This document shows, piece by piece, positions 18,347 through 30,271 of a stretch of 64,000 nt of DNA; position 1 is the first letter of the stretch, and each line of letters begins with the position of its first letter. A model generated the notes under the pieces. It ran no database searches. It saw only the letters and a program-made list of their open reading frames with translations, and had not been told where the DNA came from. The stretch is from Chromatiales bacterium (GTDB lineage Bacteria; Pseudomonadota; Gammaproteobacteria; SpSt-1174). Location of the stretch: assembly GCA_014762505.1 (NCBI GenBank), contig JABURS010000033.1, positions 47,040 through 111,039 of the forward strand, read 5' to 3'. The position numbers and the translations under genes are program-made.

Positions 18347-20272
18347 CTACAGCTGATATTCCAGAGCCAGTTTCGACTGGAGCTTCCGTGCCTGTCGAAA
18401 CGCCTCCTTCAGAATGCGTCGGTCCAGCTCGCTGAGCGTGTCCGGATCGATGTGGTTGCTGAGCTCGCGCCCCTCGCGGCTTTGCTCTGCATGCAGGCGC
18501 ATGCGCAGGAACTGGATGTAGTGATAGGCATCCACCCAGGCGTCGACGTCTGGCTTGCGCAGCTTGCCGTTTTCCTGTGCACCGCGTAGCCGGTCCACGG
18601 TGTGGGTGGCATCCACTTCCGCCCCCAGGGCGATGATGCGCGCACCGTCGACGAAGGGGGTGAGGCCGTTGGTCTTGAGGTCCAGGGTGTGGTCGTGATC
18701 GCCACCGGTGGTGAGCTTGAAGTCGCGGATCACGCCAAGCGGCGGACGGATGCGCAGCGCATTGGCGGCCATCTGCCGGCGGAAGCGGCTGTTGCGCCCG
18801 GTGGCGCGCAGCAGGTGCGCGCGCAGTTCGTCCACCTCGGAAAGCGGCGGGGTGATGGGGCGGAAGTCGAAGAAGATGGAGCTCTTCAGCAGATGCTCGG
18901 GCGTACCCTGGTCGATCCAGCGGTCGAAGCGGGCGCGCCATTCCTCCGCGCTCAGGCAGCACTCCGGGTTGCTGGCCATGATGTTGCCGGGGCACAGCGG
19001 GAAGCCGCACTCGGCCAGGCCCTCGTTGATCTGTCGCGCCATGGGCAGCAGCCGCTGGCGCAGGGTGTCGGCGTCCTGGCCCTCGGGTACGCGGAACAGG
19101 ATGCCGTTGTCCTGGTCGGTCTTGAGGGTCTGTTCCTGGCGGCCCTCGCTGCCGAAGGCCAGCCAGGTGTAGTCGATGTCACCGACCTCGAAGTCCTGCT
19201 CGCAGAGGGTGATCACGCGCTGGGCGATGTGGTCGTTGAGCAGGGTGATGAGCTGGGTGATCTGATCGATCTCCGCGCCCTGGGCGATCATCTGCCCGAC
19301 CAGCTTGTGGATGTCGCCGGCCACCTGGGCGACGGCCGCCACGCTGCCCGCGCCGGTGATGCGGCGGCTCACGCTGCCGATGCTGATCTGCTGCAGGGCG
19401 AAGAGGTCGCGCTCGGAGAGCACCCCGGCCAGGCGGCCGCGTTCCACCACGCACAGGTGGGTGACGCCGTGCTCGGCCATCTTCAGCGCGGCCTCGAAGG
19501 CATAGGCATCGGTCGGGATGGTGATCGGGTCGGGCGTCATCACCTCGGCGATGGGTGTGTCCAGTCGCCGTTCGTCCAGCACCACGCGCCCGAGCAGGTC
19601 CTTGAGGGTGAATATGCCCAGCGGGTGACCGGCCTCGTCCACCACGATGATGCTGCCCACCGCATGTTCACGCATGGTGAGCAGGGCCTCGCCCAGCACC
19701 GTGCCCGGGGTACAACGTACCGTCTGCGCCTGCATGCGGTCGGAGACGCGGTAGTTGAGGGCGGTGTCGCCGCTGAGTGCCGTGACGGTGCTGGCCTGGA
19801 TGCGGCGTTGGGCCTGGTCGAGCAGGTTGGCCAGCCGACGGGTGCAGAAGTCGTTGAAGGCGGGACTGCGCTTGAGGAGCTTCTCGAAGTCGTCGCGGCG
19901 CAGCTCGTAGCAGAAGCAGTCCTCGGCGGCGCGGTGCACGGTGCGTACCGGGCGGTGGGCGAGCAGGGCACCGATGGGGAAGCACTCGCCCGGCACCAGT
20001 TCCCAGGCGTTGCCCGAGATCTGTTCGTCCTCGCTCGGCGTTTCGCCGCGCACGCGCCCCTGCTTGATGATGATGAAGCGGTCGGCGGGCCCGGCGGCGG
20101 GGTCGGTGATCTTGGCGCCGCGCGCGTGGAAGCTCAGCTCCAGGCGCTTGGCCAGGAATTCGAGGTCGGCCGCCTCCATCTGGTCGAAGGGGGCGTGACG
20201 GCGCAGGAAGTCCAGGACAGGGCCGAGTACGCTGCCGTTCTGGGACTGATTGTCGGGTTTCGGGTCGGCCAT
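18347..20272 (-). CDS. cNMP-binding / CBS-pair / DUF294 nucleotidyltransferase-like protein (paralogue 2)
   Basis: 641 residues with the same order of domains as the 14180-16072 protein: cNMP fold (~20-150), CBS pair (~180-295), DUF294 core with GSEGRQE at 374-380 and TDQDNG at 385-390, and the DUF294 C-terminal domain. The nucleotidyltransferase residues are intact. It precedes the DUF4212/symporter pair by 97 bases. It has its own sigma-54 promoter and an upstream palindrome, so it is probably controlled by the adjacent sigma-54 activator. It may modulate the symporter or acs, an inference from synteny. Confidence 0.92.
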   Translation of the reverse strand: MADPKPDNQSQNGSVLGPVLDFLRRHAPFDQMEAADLEFLAKRLELSFHARGAKITDPAAGPADRFIIIKQGRVRGETPSEDEQISGNAWELVPGECFPIGALLAHRPVRTVHRAAEDCFCYELRRDDFEKLLKRSPAFNDFCTRRLANLLDQAQRRIQASTVTALSGDTALNYRVSDRMQAQTVRCTPGTVLGEALLTMREHAVGSIIVVDEAGHPLGIFTLKDLLGRVVLDERRLDTPIAEVMTPDPITIPTDAYAFEAALKMAEHGVTHLCVVERGRLAGVLSERDLFALQQISIGSVSRRITGAGSVAAVAQVAGDIHKLVGQMIAQGAEIDQITQLITLLNDHIAQRVITLCEQDFEVGDIDYTWLAFGSEGRQEQTLKTDQDNGILFRVPEGQDADTLRQRLLPMARQINEGLAECGFPLCPGNIMASNPECCLSAEEWRARFDRWIDQGTPEHLLKSSIFFDFRPITPPLSEVDELRAHLLRATGRNSRFRRQMAANALRIRPPLGVIRDFKLTTGGDHDHTLDLKTNGLTPFVDGARIIALGAEVDATHTVDRLRGAQENGKLRKPDVDAWVDAYHYIQFLRMRLHAEQSREGRELSNHIDPDTLSELDRRILKEAFRQARKLQSKLALEYQL

Positions 20273-20304
20273 CGGCGCAGTGGGTCCGGGGTTTGGTACC
20301 TAGC

Positions 20305-20320
20305 TGCAAGCATTGTGCCG
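20305..20320 (-). promoter_or_regulatory. Sigma-54 (-24/-12) promoter for DUF294 paralogue 2
   Basis: Read on the minus strand: CGGCAC-AATGC-TTGCA, with the GG and GC elements exactly ten bases apart. It matches the TGGCAC-N5-TTGCA consensus except for the first base. It lies about 33 bases upstream of the start at 20272 and faces it. Confidence 0.8.
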
Positions 20321-20365
20321 GGACTGTTTTTCGAAAAATCAATCACTTGGCTTAAGGCATGGCGC

Positions 20366-20397
20366 ACCGGTGTTACCGAGGGTAACACCGGTGTTAC
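20366..20397. promoter_or_regulatory. Palindromic enhancer-type site upstream of the sigma-54 promoter
   Basis: Arms ACCGGTGTTACC and GGTAACACCGGT (12 bases each, perfect) flank a GAG spacer. A further half-site GTGTTAC follows at 20391-20397. The site is about 50-75 bases upstream of the -24 element, where sigma-54 activators normally bind. The core GTTACC-N3-GGTAAC recurs at 24977-24991 before the two-component operon. Confidence 0.7.
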
Positions 20398-20440
20398 GGG
20401 GCGTGACAGGCATCACAGCCCCTGGTCGCGCTGGGTCGGC

Positions 20441-24730
<4,290 letters not shown>

Positions 24731-24741
<11 letters not shown>

Positions 24742-24955
24742 GATCGGGACCATGCCGTGCGTCATGACGGGCCAGCCAGCGCTGCAGCAGGACCGCCAGC
24801 ACCAGCACGCCGGCCCACAGCAGGTAGGGCAGGTACCAGGGCGGTGCACCCTGCGCCCACCAGCGCGTCAGCGGCGAGGCGAACACCAGCAGGGCGGCCA
24901 GCAGCACCAGCAGGGTGCGGTCCAGGGCGCGGCGGGAACGGGGCACGGTGGGCAT
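24731..24955 (-). CDS. Small two-span membrane protein leading the sensor-kinase operon
   Basis: 74 residues: a basic N-terminus (MPTVPRSRRALDR), two hydrophobic spans (~15-29 and ~40-61) and a His/Asp-rich tail. It overlaps the kinase start by 11 bases, so translation is probably coupled. Small proteins of this shape occur directly upstream of CbrA/SSS-type kinases. I know of no established function. It might assist membrane insertion or signalling. Confidence 0.75.
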
Positions 24956-24991
24956 GTCCGCGAGGATAGCAGGTTTGTTACCAAAGGTAAC
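24956..24991 (-). promoter_or_regulatory. Promoter region with GTTACC-N3-GGTAAC palindrome, two-component operon
   Basis: The 15-base palindrome at 24977-24991 lies 22 bases before the first gene. Read on the minus strand, its distal GTTACC half is 17 bases from a TG-extended TATCCT, so it could coincide with a -35 element. That placement fits autorepression. The same core is at 20372-20386. Confidence 0.5.
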
Positions 24992-25003
24992 GGGTGGTCC
25001 GAG

Positions 25004-25143
25004 GTCATGCCTGCACCCCCGTCAAACCGGCTCCCCCTGTCATGCCTGCACCCCCGTCATTCCTGCGAACACAGGAATCCAGATCGGCCGTCAGAGGTGC
25101 ACATCCTGCATCGCAGCTGGATCCCTGCTTTCGCAGGGATGAC
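25004..25143. repeat. Short direct repeat and REP-like imperfect inverted repeat
   Basis: GTCATGCCTGCACCCCCGTCA occurs at about 25004 and again at about 25039. It is followed by an imperfect inverted repeat whose ends are CGTCATTCCTGCGAACAC...AGGAATCC (from 25056) and GGATCCCTGCTTTCGCAGGGATGAC (to 25143). This form, GTCATTCCTGCG...CGCAGGGATGAC, is a widespread dispersed intergenic repeat in proteobacteria. No gene lies in 24956-25320 (365 bases). Confidence 0.7.
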
Positions 25144-25150
25144 GATGTCC

Positions 25151-25232
25151 GGACAACGGACAACGGACAACGGACAACGGACAACGGACAACGGACAACG
25201 GACAACGGACAACGGACAACGGACAACGGACA
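25151..25232. repeat. 7-bp tandem repeat (GGACAAC, ~11.7 copies)
   Basis: Perfect tandem array of GGACAAC over 82 bases, with no interruptions seen. Because 7 is not a multiple of 3, all frames are open across it (TTDNGQR-type peptides), but no gene is supported. It sits between a terminator and the REP-like repeat. Confidence 0.95.
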
Positions 25233-25240
25233 GCCCCCAA

Positions 25241-25264
25241 AAAAAAAAGCGCCCGAAGGCGCTT
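25241..25264 (-). terminator. Terminator of the 25321-25728 gene
   Basis: Stem AAGCGCC / GGCGCTT with loop CGAA. On the minus strand it runs into a T tract of at least ten bases (A10 at about 25239-25248 on the plus strand). Confidence 0.9.
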
Positions 25265-25320
25265 GGGAGAGCGTGGCCAACGCCGGGGATGTAGGCAGGG
25301 CCACCAGGGAGTGTGTGGGG

Positions 25321-25728
25321 TCAGTGGGTGCGGGGCAGGGTCTCGATCATTGACGTGTCGAGGTGCCAGAACCTGGCGATCTCGCCGGCACGGCGCTCGT
25401 CCTCGGGGTGGACGAAGACATGGACCTCGGCGTTGTGGCCCTGGGCCCAGCTCTCCAGCATCTGCCAGCGGCGGCCACAGGCCTCTTCGCCGAGATCGGT
25501 ACTGGGTTCGATCACGGCCAGGAGTTCGTGGCCCTGGTCGTCGCGGGCCAGGATGTCGGGGCGCATGTGCACGTTGAGCACGGGGATGGTGAGTTCGCGG
25601 GGTTCGGCGAAGCCCGGCAGCTCGTGGACATCGAATTGCCCGTAGCCGCGGGTCTTGAGCAGGCTCAGGGTGTCCTGCAGCATGGTCTCGCGTTCACGCT
25701 CGATCGCGTCCGGCAGCATGGTGGTCAT
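25321..25728 (-). CDS. Hypothetical protein, possible degenerate PD-(D/E)XK fold
   Basis: 135 residues, soluble. Residues ~57-75 read RPDILARDDQGHELLAVIEP, spaced like the PD...(D/E)xK core of restriction-type nucleases, but the expected Lys is Pro. The protein may therefore be inactive, or not of that family at all. The C-terminus (ARFWHLDTSMIETLP) has no recognised motif. It may start at ATG 25728 or at the next ATG three codons later. It is monocistronic with its own terminator. Confidence 0.6.
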   Translation of the reverse strand: MTTMLPDAIERERETMLQDTLSLLKTRGYGQFDVHELPGFAEPRELTIPVLNVHMRPDILARDDQGHELLAVIEPSTDLGEEACGRRWQMLESWAQGHNAEVHVFVHPEDERRAGEIARFWHLDTSMIETLPRTH

Positions 25729-25797
25729 GGGAACCTCCTGTTCGTCCGCTCGCGGTGAGTAAGGAGTATAGACGACCTGTGTCGCCCTGCCCGCGCG

Positions 25798-26712
25798 TCA
25801 GTCGCCGATGTCGTGGATCGCCCGCACGCGGGGGATGCGTGCCGGGTCCCAGTGTGTCTGGGCCCAGGCCCAGAGGTCGTCGAGACCGCCCTCGAGCAGA
25901 TGAGCGGGGGGATGCTGGTCGAGAAAGGCCAGTGCGCGGTAGAGCGCAGTCTGCGGGTGGCGGCGGTCGAGGGCACGGGCGTGGGTCTGCTTGCTGAGCT
26001 TCTGGCCGTCCGGATTCACCGCCACCGGCAGGTGCAGGTAGCGGGGCGTGGGATACCCCAGCAGGTGCTGGAGGTGGATCTGCCGCGGGGTGGAGTCGAG
26101 CAGGTCGGCCCCGCGTACCACCTCGGTGACGCCCTGCTCGGCGTCGTCCACCACCACGGCCAGCTGGTAGGCGAACAGGCCGTCGGCCCGCAGCACCACG
26201 AAGTCGCCGATCTCGGATTCCAGGCGCTGTTCGATCACGCCCTGCACGGCGTCCTCGAAGCGGATGAGGGCGTTGTGGGTGCGCAGGCGGACGGCGCGGG
26301 CGACCTTGCCCGGGGGCAGGCCCTCGCGGCAGGTGCCGGGGTAGACCGGGCCCTCCGGGCCCTCGCGCCCCGCCTCTGCGATCTCGCGCCGGGTGCAGCC
26401 GCACTCGTAGGCCTCGCCGCGGGCCAGCAGGCCCTCCAGCACCTGGCGGTAATGTGCGCTGCGCCGGCTCTGGTACAGCACCTCGCCGTCCCAGGCCAGG
26501 CCATGGGCCTCGAGGGTGCGCAGGATGTCGTCGGCCGCCCCGGGCACCTCGCGCGGCGGGTCCAGGTCCTCCATGCGCACCAGCCACCGGCCACCCTGGC
26601 GCTTCGCCTCGAGGTAGCTGCCGACGGCCGCGATCAGCGAGCCGAAGTGCAGGGGGCCGGTCGGGGAGGGGGCGAAGCGGCCGATGACGGGTGGCTGGGT
26701 CGGTCGGGTCAT
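25798..26712 (-). CDS. gluQ: Glutamyl-Q tRNA(Asp) synthetase
   Basis: Truncated GluRS paralogue that attaches glutamate to the queuosine base of tRNA-Asp. 304 residues, lacking the GluRS anticodon-binding half. It shows the HIGH-like FAPSPTGPLHFGSL, a zinc site of CGC...Y-P-G-T-C and KLSKQ in place of KMSKS. The ATG at 26712 is preferred, with another in-frame ATG at 26742. dksA lies just upstream on the same strand, the usual dksA-gluQ order, but a terminator-like hairpin separates them. Confidence 0.95.
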   Translation of the reverse strand: MTRPTQPPVIGRFAPSPTGPLHFGSLIAAVGSYLEAKRQGGRWLVRMEDLDPPREVPGAADDILRTLEAHGLAWDGEVLYQSRRSAHYRQVLEGLLARGEAYECGCTRREIAEAGREGPEGPVYPGTCREGLPPGKVARAVRLRTHNALIRFEDAVQGVIEQRLESEIGDFVVLRADGLFAYQLAVVVDDAEQGVTEVVRGADLLDSTPRQIHLQHLLGYPTPRYLHLPVAVNPDGQKLSKQTHARALDRRHPQTALYRALAFLDQHPPAHLLEGGLDDLWAWAQTHWDPARIPRVRAIHDIGD

Positions 26713-26765
26713 AACGGTCTGGCAGGCGGGCTTGGCGGTCATTCTACGGGCGGGGCCGGCCCACG

Positions 26766-26790
26766 AAAAAGGGGAGCCGTGGCCCCCCTT
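26766..26790 (-). terminator. Hairpin between dksA and gluQ
   Basis: Minus-strand stem AAGGGG...CCCCTT followed by TTTTT, downstream of dksA and before gluQ. In other gammaproteobacteria a similar terminator limits read-through from dksA into gluQ. Confidence 0.65.
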
Positions 26791-26818
26791 GTTCGAGATG
26801 TCTCCGGGCGCGTTGCGC

Positions 26819-27304
26819 TCAGGCCATCTGCTTTTCCTTGATCTCCTGCAGGGTCTTGCAGTCGAAGCACAGCGTAGCGGTCGGGCGGGCCTCGAGCCGG
26901 CTCAGGCCGATCTCGATGCCGCACTGCTCGCAGTAGCCGTATTCGCCGGTCTTGATGTCCTCCAGCGACTCGTCGATCTTCTTGATGAGCTTGCGCTCGC
27001 GATCGCGGGTACGCAGTTCCAGCGCGAACTCCTCTTCCTGCGAGGCACGGTCGGCCGGGTCGGCGAAGTTGGCGGCCTCTTCCTTCATGTGGCCCACGGT
27101 GCGGTCCACTTCCTCCATCAGCTCGCGTTTCCAGGCGAGCAGGATGTTGCGGAAGTGCTCGACCTGCGCGTCGCTCATGTACTCCTCGCCCTTCTTGGGC
27201 TGGTAGGGCTCGATCCCCTCGACTGGCAGCGCGGGGCTGGCAGCGGTCTTCTTGGTCGCGGCCTTTTTCTTGGTCGTGGCCCGTGCTTTCTTGGTGGCGG
27301 CCAT
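26819..27304 (-). CDS. dksA: RNA polymerase-binding transcription factor DksA
   Basis: Binds the RNA polymerase secondary channel and potentiates ppGpp. 161 residues. It has an N-terminal Lys/Ala/Thr-rich tail (~1-25, longer than in E. coli), a coiled-coil region with the DxxDxA-type FADPADRAS tip, and a C-terminal four-Cys zinc finger CEQCG...CFDC. The ATG at 27304 is chosen because AAGGAG lies nine bases before it. An ATG three codons earlier abuts that sequence. Confidence 0.96.
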   Translation of the reverse strand: MAATKKARATTKKKAATKKTAASPALPVEGIEPYQPKKGEEYMSDAQVEHFRNILLAWKRELMEEVDRTVGHMKEEAANFADPADRASQEEEFALELRTRDRERKLIKKIDESLEDIKTGEYGYCEQCGIEIGLSRLEARPTATLCFDCKTLQEIKEKQMA

Positions 27305-27552
27305 CTGGCGCATCTCCTTAAACCATTTCGTGCGAAGCGGGCTTTAATACCAGATATTGACCCGCGAGGGCAACCCGGCCGATTCCTGTCTTGTCGCGCT
27401 CAGGCCCGGGAAGCCACCGGGGATCATCCCGTAAAATTCATTGTTAAACAACGAGTAACAAGCCAATCATCACGCCGGTTCCCCGCTGTTTGCCGCCCCG
27501 GGGCTGTGGTAATCTTCCCGCCATTTTTCGGTATGGCAAACGGGAGCACAGC

Positions 27553-28311
27553 ATGGCGGAACTCAAGGCCCTGATCTTTGACGTGGACGGCACACTGGCC
27601 GACACCGAGCGCGACGGCCATCGCGTGGCCTTCAACAAGGCCTTCGCCGAGGCGGGGCTGGACTGGGACTGGTCGGTGGAGACCTACGGGCGCCTGCTGG
27701 CGGTCACCGGGGGCAAGGAGCGCATCCGCCATTACATCGACGACTTCCTCGACCACTTCGATGCACCGGCCGACCTCGACGGGTTCATCGCCGGCCTGCA
27801 CAAGCGCAAGACCGCCCACTACCTGGCGATGCTGAAAGACGGGCAGATCCCGCTGCGTCCGGGCGTGAAGCGCCTGCTGGACGAGGCCCGCGCGGCCGGC
27901 ATCACCCTGGCCATCGCCACCACCACCACCCCCGAGAACGTCACCTACCTGCTGGAGGCCACCCTGGGGCCGGGCGCGGTGGACTGGTTTGCCGTCATCG
28001 GCGCGGGCGACGTGGTGCCGGCCAAGAAGCCGGCGGCGGACATCTACTTCTACGTGATGGAGCACCTGGGGCTGGGGCCGGAATCCTGCGTGGCCTTCGA
28101 GGACTCGCACAACGGCATCCGCGCCACCAACGACGCGGCCCTGCGCACCATCGTCACCGTGAACGGTTACACCCGGGGCGAGGACTTCGACGGCGCTGCC
28201 CTGGTGCTGAGCGACTTCGGCGAGCCGGACCGGCCCTTCGAGGTGCTGGCGGGCGATGCCCACGGCAGGCCGTACGTGGACCTGGCGCTCGCCCGCGCCG
28301 TGCTCGGTTAA
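27553..28311 (+). CDS. HAD-IA phosphatase, CbbY-like
   Basis: 252 residues. It carries HAD motif I DVDGTLADTE (nucleophile Asp10, acid Asp12), a helical cap (~17-95), motif II Thr in IATTTTPENV, motif III Lys in AKKPAADIY and motif IV FEDSHNGI. The DVDGTLA-x-TE-x-x-HR start and the cap sequence resemble CbbY, the xylulose-1,5-bisphosphate phosphatase linked to Rubisco operons. A phosphoglycolate or beta-phosphoglucomutase-like role is possible. It is divergent from dksA and not beside cbb genes here. Confidence 0.88.
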   Translation: MAELKALIFDVDGTLADTERDGHRVAFNKAFAEAGLDWDWSVETYGRLLAVTGGKERIRHYIDDFLDHFDAPADLDGFIAGLHKRKTAHYLAMLKDGQIPLRPGVKRLLDEARAAGITLAIATTTTPENVTYLLEATLGPGAVDWFAVIGAGDVVPAKKPAADIYFYVMEHLGLGPESCVAFEDSHNGIRATNDAALRTIVTVNGYTRGEDFDGAALVLSDFGEPDRPFEVLAGDAHGRPYVDLALARAVLG

Positions 28312-28323
28312 GTCCGTACTGGG

Positions 28324-29670
28324 CTAGTCCGTCTTCGGCTCGACGGCCCGGACCTCGCTGACGAAGGTCCCGTCGGCCAGCCGGGTGCGTAGCTGCCGGC
28401 CCGGGGCCAGCTCGGCCACGTGGCGGATCACGCCCTGGCCGTCCGCCGGCTGCACGATGGCATAGCCGCGCTCCAGGGTGGCCAGCGGGCTGACCGTGTG
28501 CAGGGTCCGCGCCAGCGTCACCAGGCGGCCGTCACGGCGCTCCAGCCCGCGCATCATGCCGGCCTGCAGGCGTTGCGTGAGGGCCGCCAGCCGGTCGGTG
28601 TGGCGCTCCACGCGGCGGGCGGGGGAGAGGCGGCGCAGCTGCAGCCCGGCCCGCAGCAGGCGCTCGGCGGCACGCTCCTGGTTCCGCTGCTGGGCGCGCC
28701 GCAGGCGCTGTTCCAGCTCATCCAGCCGCTGGGCCTGCTGGCACAGGGCCTGGGTGGGATGGCGCTGTTCCAGGCGCCGGCCCAGGTGCGTGAGCTCCAG
28801 GGCCTGGCGCTGCAGGCGCTGTTCCACGATGCGCTGCAGGCGCTCGGCCTGCCGGGCAAAGCCCTGGGCCAGGTCCTCTGCGCTGCGGCTCACCAGCTCG
28901 GCGGCGGCCGAGGGGGTGGCGGCGCGCAGGTCGGCGGCGAAGTCCGCGATGGTCACGTCCACCTCGTGCCCGACACCGCTGATCACCGGGATCCCGCAGT
29001 CCCGGATGGCGCGGGCCACGACCTCCTCGTTGAAGGCCCAGAGGTCCTCCAGGGAGCCACCGCCGCGGGCCAGGATCAGCACGTCGCAGTCCCGGCGGGC
29101 GGAGGCCCGTGCCAGGGCCGCGGCGATCTGCGGGGCGGCGGCCTCGCCCTGCACCGGCACCGGGTAGACCAGTACGGGCAGGGACGGGAAGCGCCGACCA
29201 AGCACGCTGAGGATGTCGCGGATGGCCGCGCCCGTGGGCGAGGTGATCACTCCGACGCGGTGGGGGAAGCGGGGCAGGGGGCGCTTGCGGGCCTCGTCGA
29301 ACAGCCCCTCGGCGGCCAGCCGGCGCTTGAGTTCGTCGAAGGCCCGCTGCAGCGCGCCGTCGCCGGCCTCTTCCATGTGCTCGGCGATGAGCTGGAAGTC
29401 TCCGCGCGGCTCGTAGAGGCTGACGCGCGCCCGCACCCGCACCTGCTGGCCGTCGGCCGGCCTGAAACGCAGGAGCTGGTTGCGGTTGCGGAACATCGCG
29501 CAGCGCACCTGCGCGTCGCGGTCCTTCAGGGTGAAGTACAGATGTCCGGAGGAGGGCCGGGACACGTTCGAGAGCTCGCCCTCCACCCAGATCAGTGGAA
29601 AGCCCCGCTCGATGAGCAGGCGCACCTCGCGGTTGAGTTCGGAGACGGTGAGGACGGGCTGGCTGGACAT
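28324..29670 (-). CDS. xseA: Exodeoxyribonuclease VII large subunit
   Basis: 448 residues. An N-terminal OB-fold (VEGELSNVSRPSSGHLYFTL) precedes the catalytic domain with GVITSPTGAAIRDIL, LILARGGGSLEDLWAFNEE and PVISGVGHEVDVTI, then a long coiled coil (~265-390). It degrades single-stranded DNA with the small subunit XseB, whose gene is not in the window. It converges with the HAD gene, 12 bases apart. Confidence 0.97.
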   Translation of the reverse strand: MSSQPVLTVSELNREVRLLIERGFPLIWVEGELSNVSRPSSGHLYFTLKDRDAQVRCAMFRNRNQLLRFRPADGQQVRVRARVSLYEPRGDFQLIAEHMEEAGDGALQRAFDELKRRLAAEGLFDEARKRPLPRFPHRVGVITSPTGAAIRDILSVLGRRFPSLPVLVYPVPVQGEAAAPQIAAALARASARRDCDVLILARGGGSLEDLWAFNEEVVARAIRDCGIPVISGVGHEVDVTIADFAADLRAATPSAAAELVSRSAEDLAQGFARQAERLQRIVEQRLQRQALELTHLGRRLEQRHPTQALCQQAQRLDELEQRLRRAQQRNQERAAERLLRAGLQLRRLSPARRVERHTDRLAALTQRLQAGMMRGLERRDGRLVTLARTLHTVSPLATLERGYAIVQPADGQGVIRHVAELAPGRQLRTRLADGTFVSEVRAVEPKTD

Positions 29671-29775
29671 GGGGGTGGATGGGAAGTCTGAAGTGTGGGG
29701 TGTGAAACGTGAACAAAGACGAAGGGGTAGGGTAAAGCGAAACCCGCCTCACGCCTACCCCTCGCGCCCTACCAG

Positions 29776-29803
29776 AAAAAACGGGCCCGAAGGCCCGTTT
29801 TTT
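29776..29803 (-). terminator. Bidirectional terminator after the Sox-like lipoprotein gene
   Basis: Perfect stem AAAAAACGGGCC / GGCCCGTTTTTT with loop CGAA. It lies 20 bases past the lipoprotein stop, with T runs on both strands. Confidence 0.92.
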
Positions 29804-29822
29804 CTGCTCAGGGTCTCTTTGC

Positions 29823-30140
29823 TCAGAAGAGCGGCCCGGCGGCCTGCTGGCTCATGGCCTGCTCGTAGCCCAGCACGCTCTGCACGCGGGCCTGTTCGGC
29901 CAGAGACAGTGCCTCGTCGTACTTGCCCTCGCCGGCGGCCTTGCGGGCGGCCTCGATCATCTTGCCGGTGTCGCGCCACTCGCCCCCGATCTTGGCGGCT
30001 TGCTGGCGGGCGGCCTCGGCGGCGGTAATCGCCTGGTTGTACTCGGCCTCTACGGCGCTGCTCTGGGTGCTGGTGCTTGCACAGCCGGCGGCCAGGACCA
30101 CGGACAGGGCCGCGGCGGCCATCATGGAATGGATTTTCAT
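29823..30140 (-). CDS. Small lipoprotein resembling SoxXA-binding protein (SoxK/SAXB)
   Basis: 105 residues. The lipoprotein signal ends AAGC (Cys20), followed by ASTSTQSSA and an all-helical Ala/Gln/Glu-rich domain ([46 protein letters not shown]). The EWRDTG...GKYDEAL-LA-A...GY-QAM series matches my memory of SoxXA-binding proteins of sulfur-oxidising bacteria, which stimulate the SoxXA cytochrome. No other sox genes are nearby, so a generic periplasmic scaffold lipoprotein remains possible. The ATG at 30140 follows GAGGAG. Confidence 0.7.
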   Translation of the reverse strand: MKIHSMMAAAALSVVLAAGCASTSTQSSAVEAEYNQAITAAEAARQQAAKIGGEWRDTGKMIEAARKAAGEGKYDEALSLAEQARVQSVLGYEQAMSQQAAGPLF

Positions 30141-30209
30141 TAACTCCTCCTCGCTTGTTTTATCGTTTTGTCGCGGGCAAAAAACCTCGCGGACCAAAGT
30201 GTTACCAGT

Positions 30210-30238
30210 TTACCCGGTCGGGGTCAAACCCCTATAAT
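30210..30238 (+). promoter_or_regulatory. Probable sigma-70 promoter of guaB
   Basis: TTACCC at 30210-30215, 17 bases, then a perfect TATAAT at 30233-30238. The start codon is 34 bases downstream. Confidence 0.65.
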
Positions 30239-30271
30239 GACTGGCTAATTTTCAACCCGCCGAGAACCGCC

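Noticed and set aside
25151..25232. Repeat array considered as CRISPR
   Set aside because: The unit is 7 bases with no spacers and no cas genes are present.
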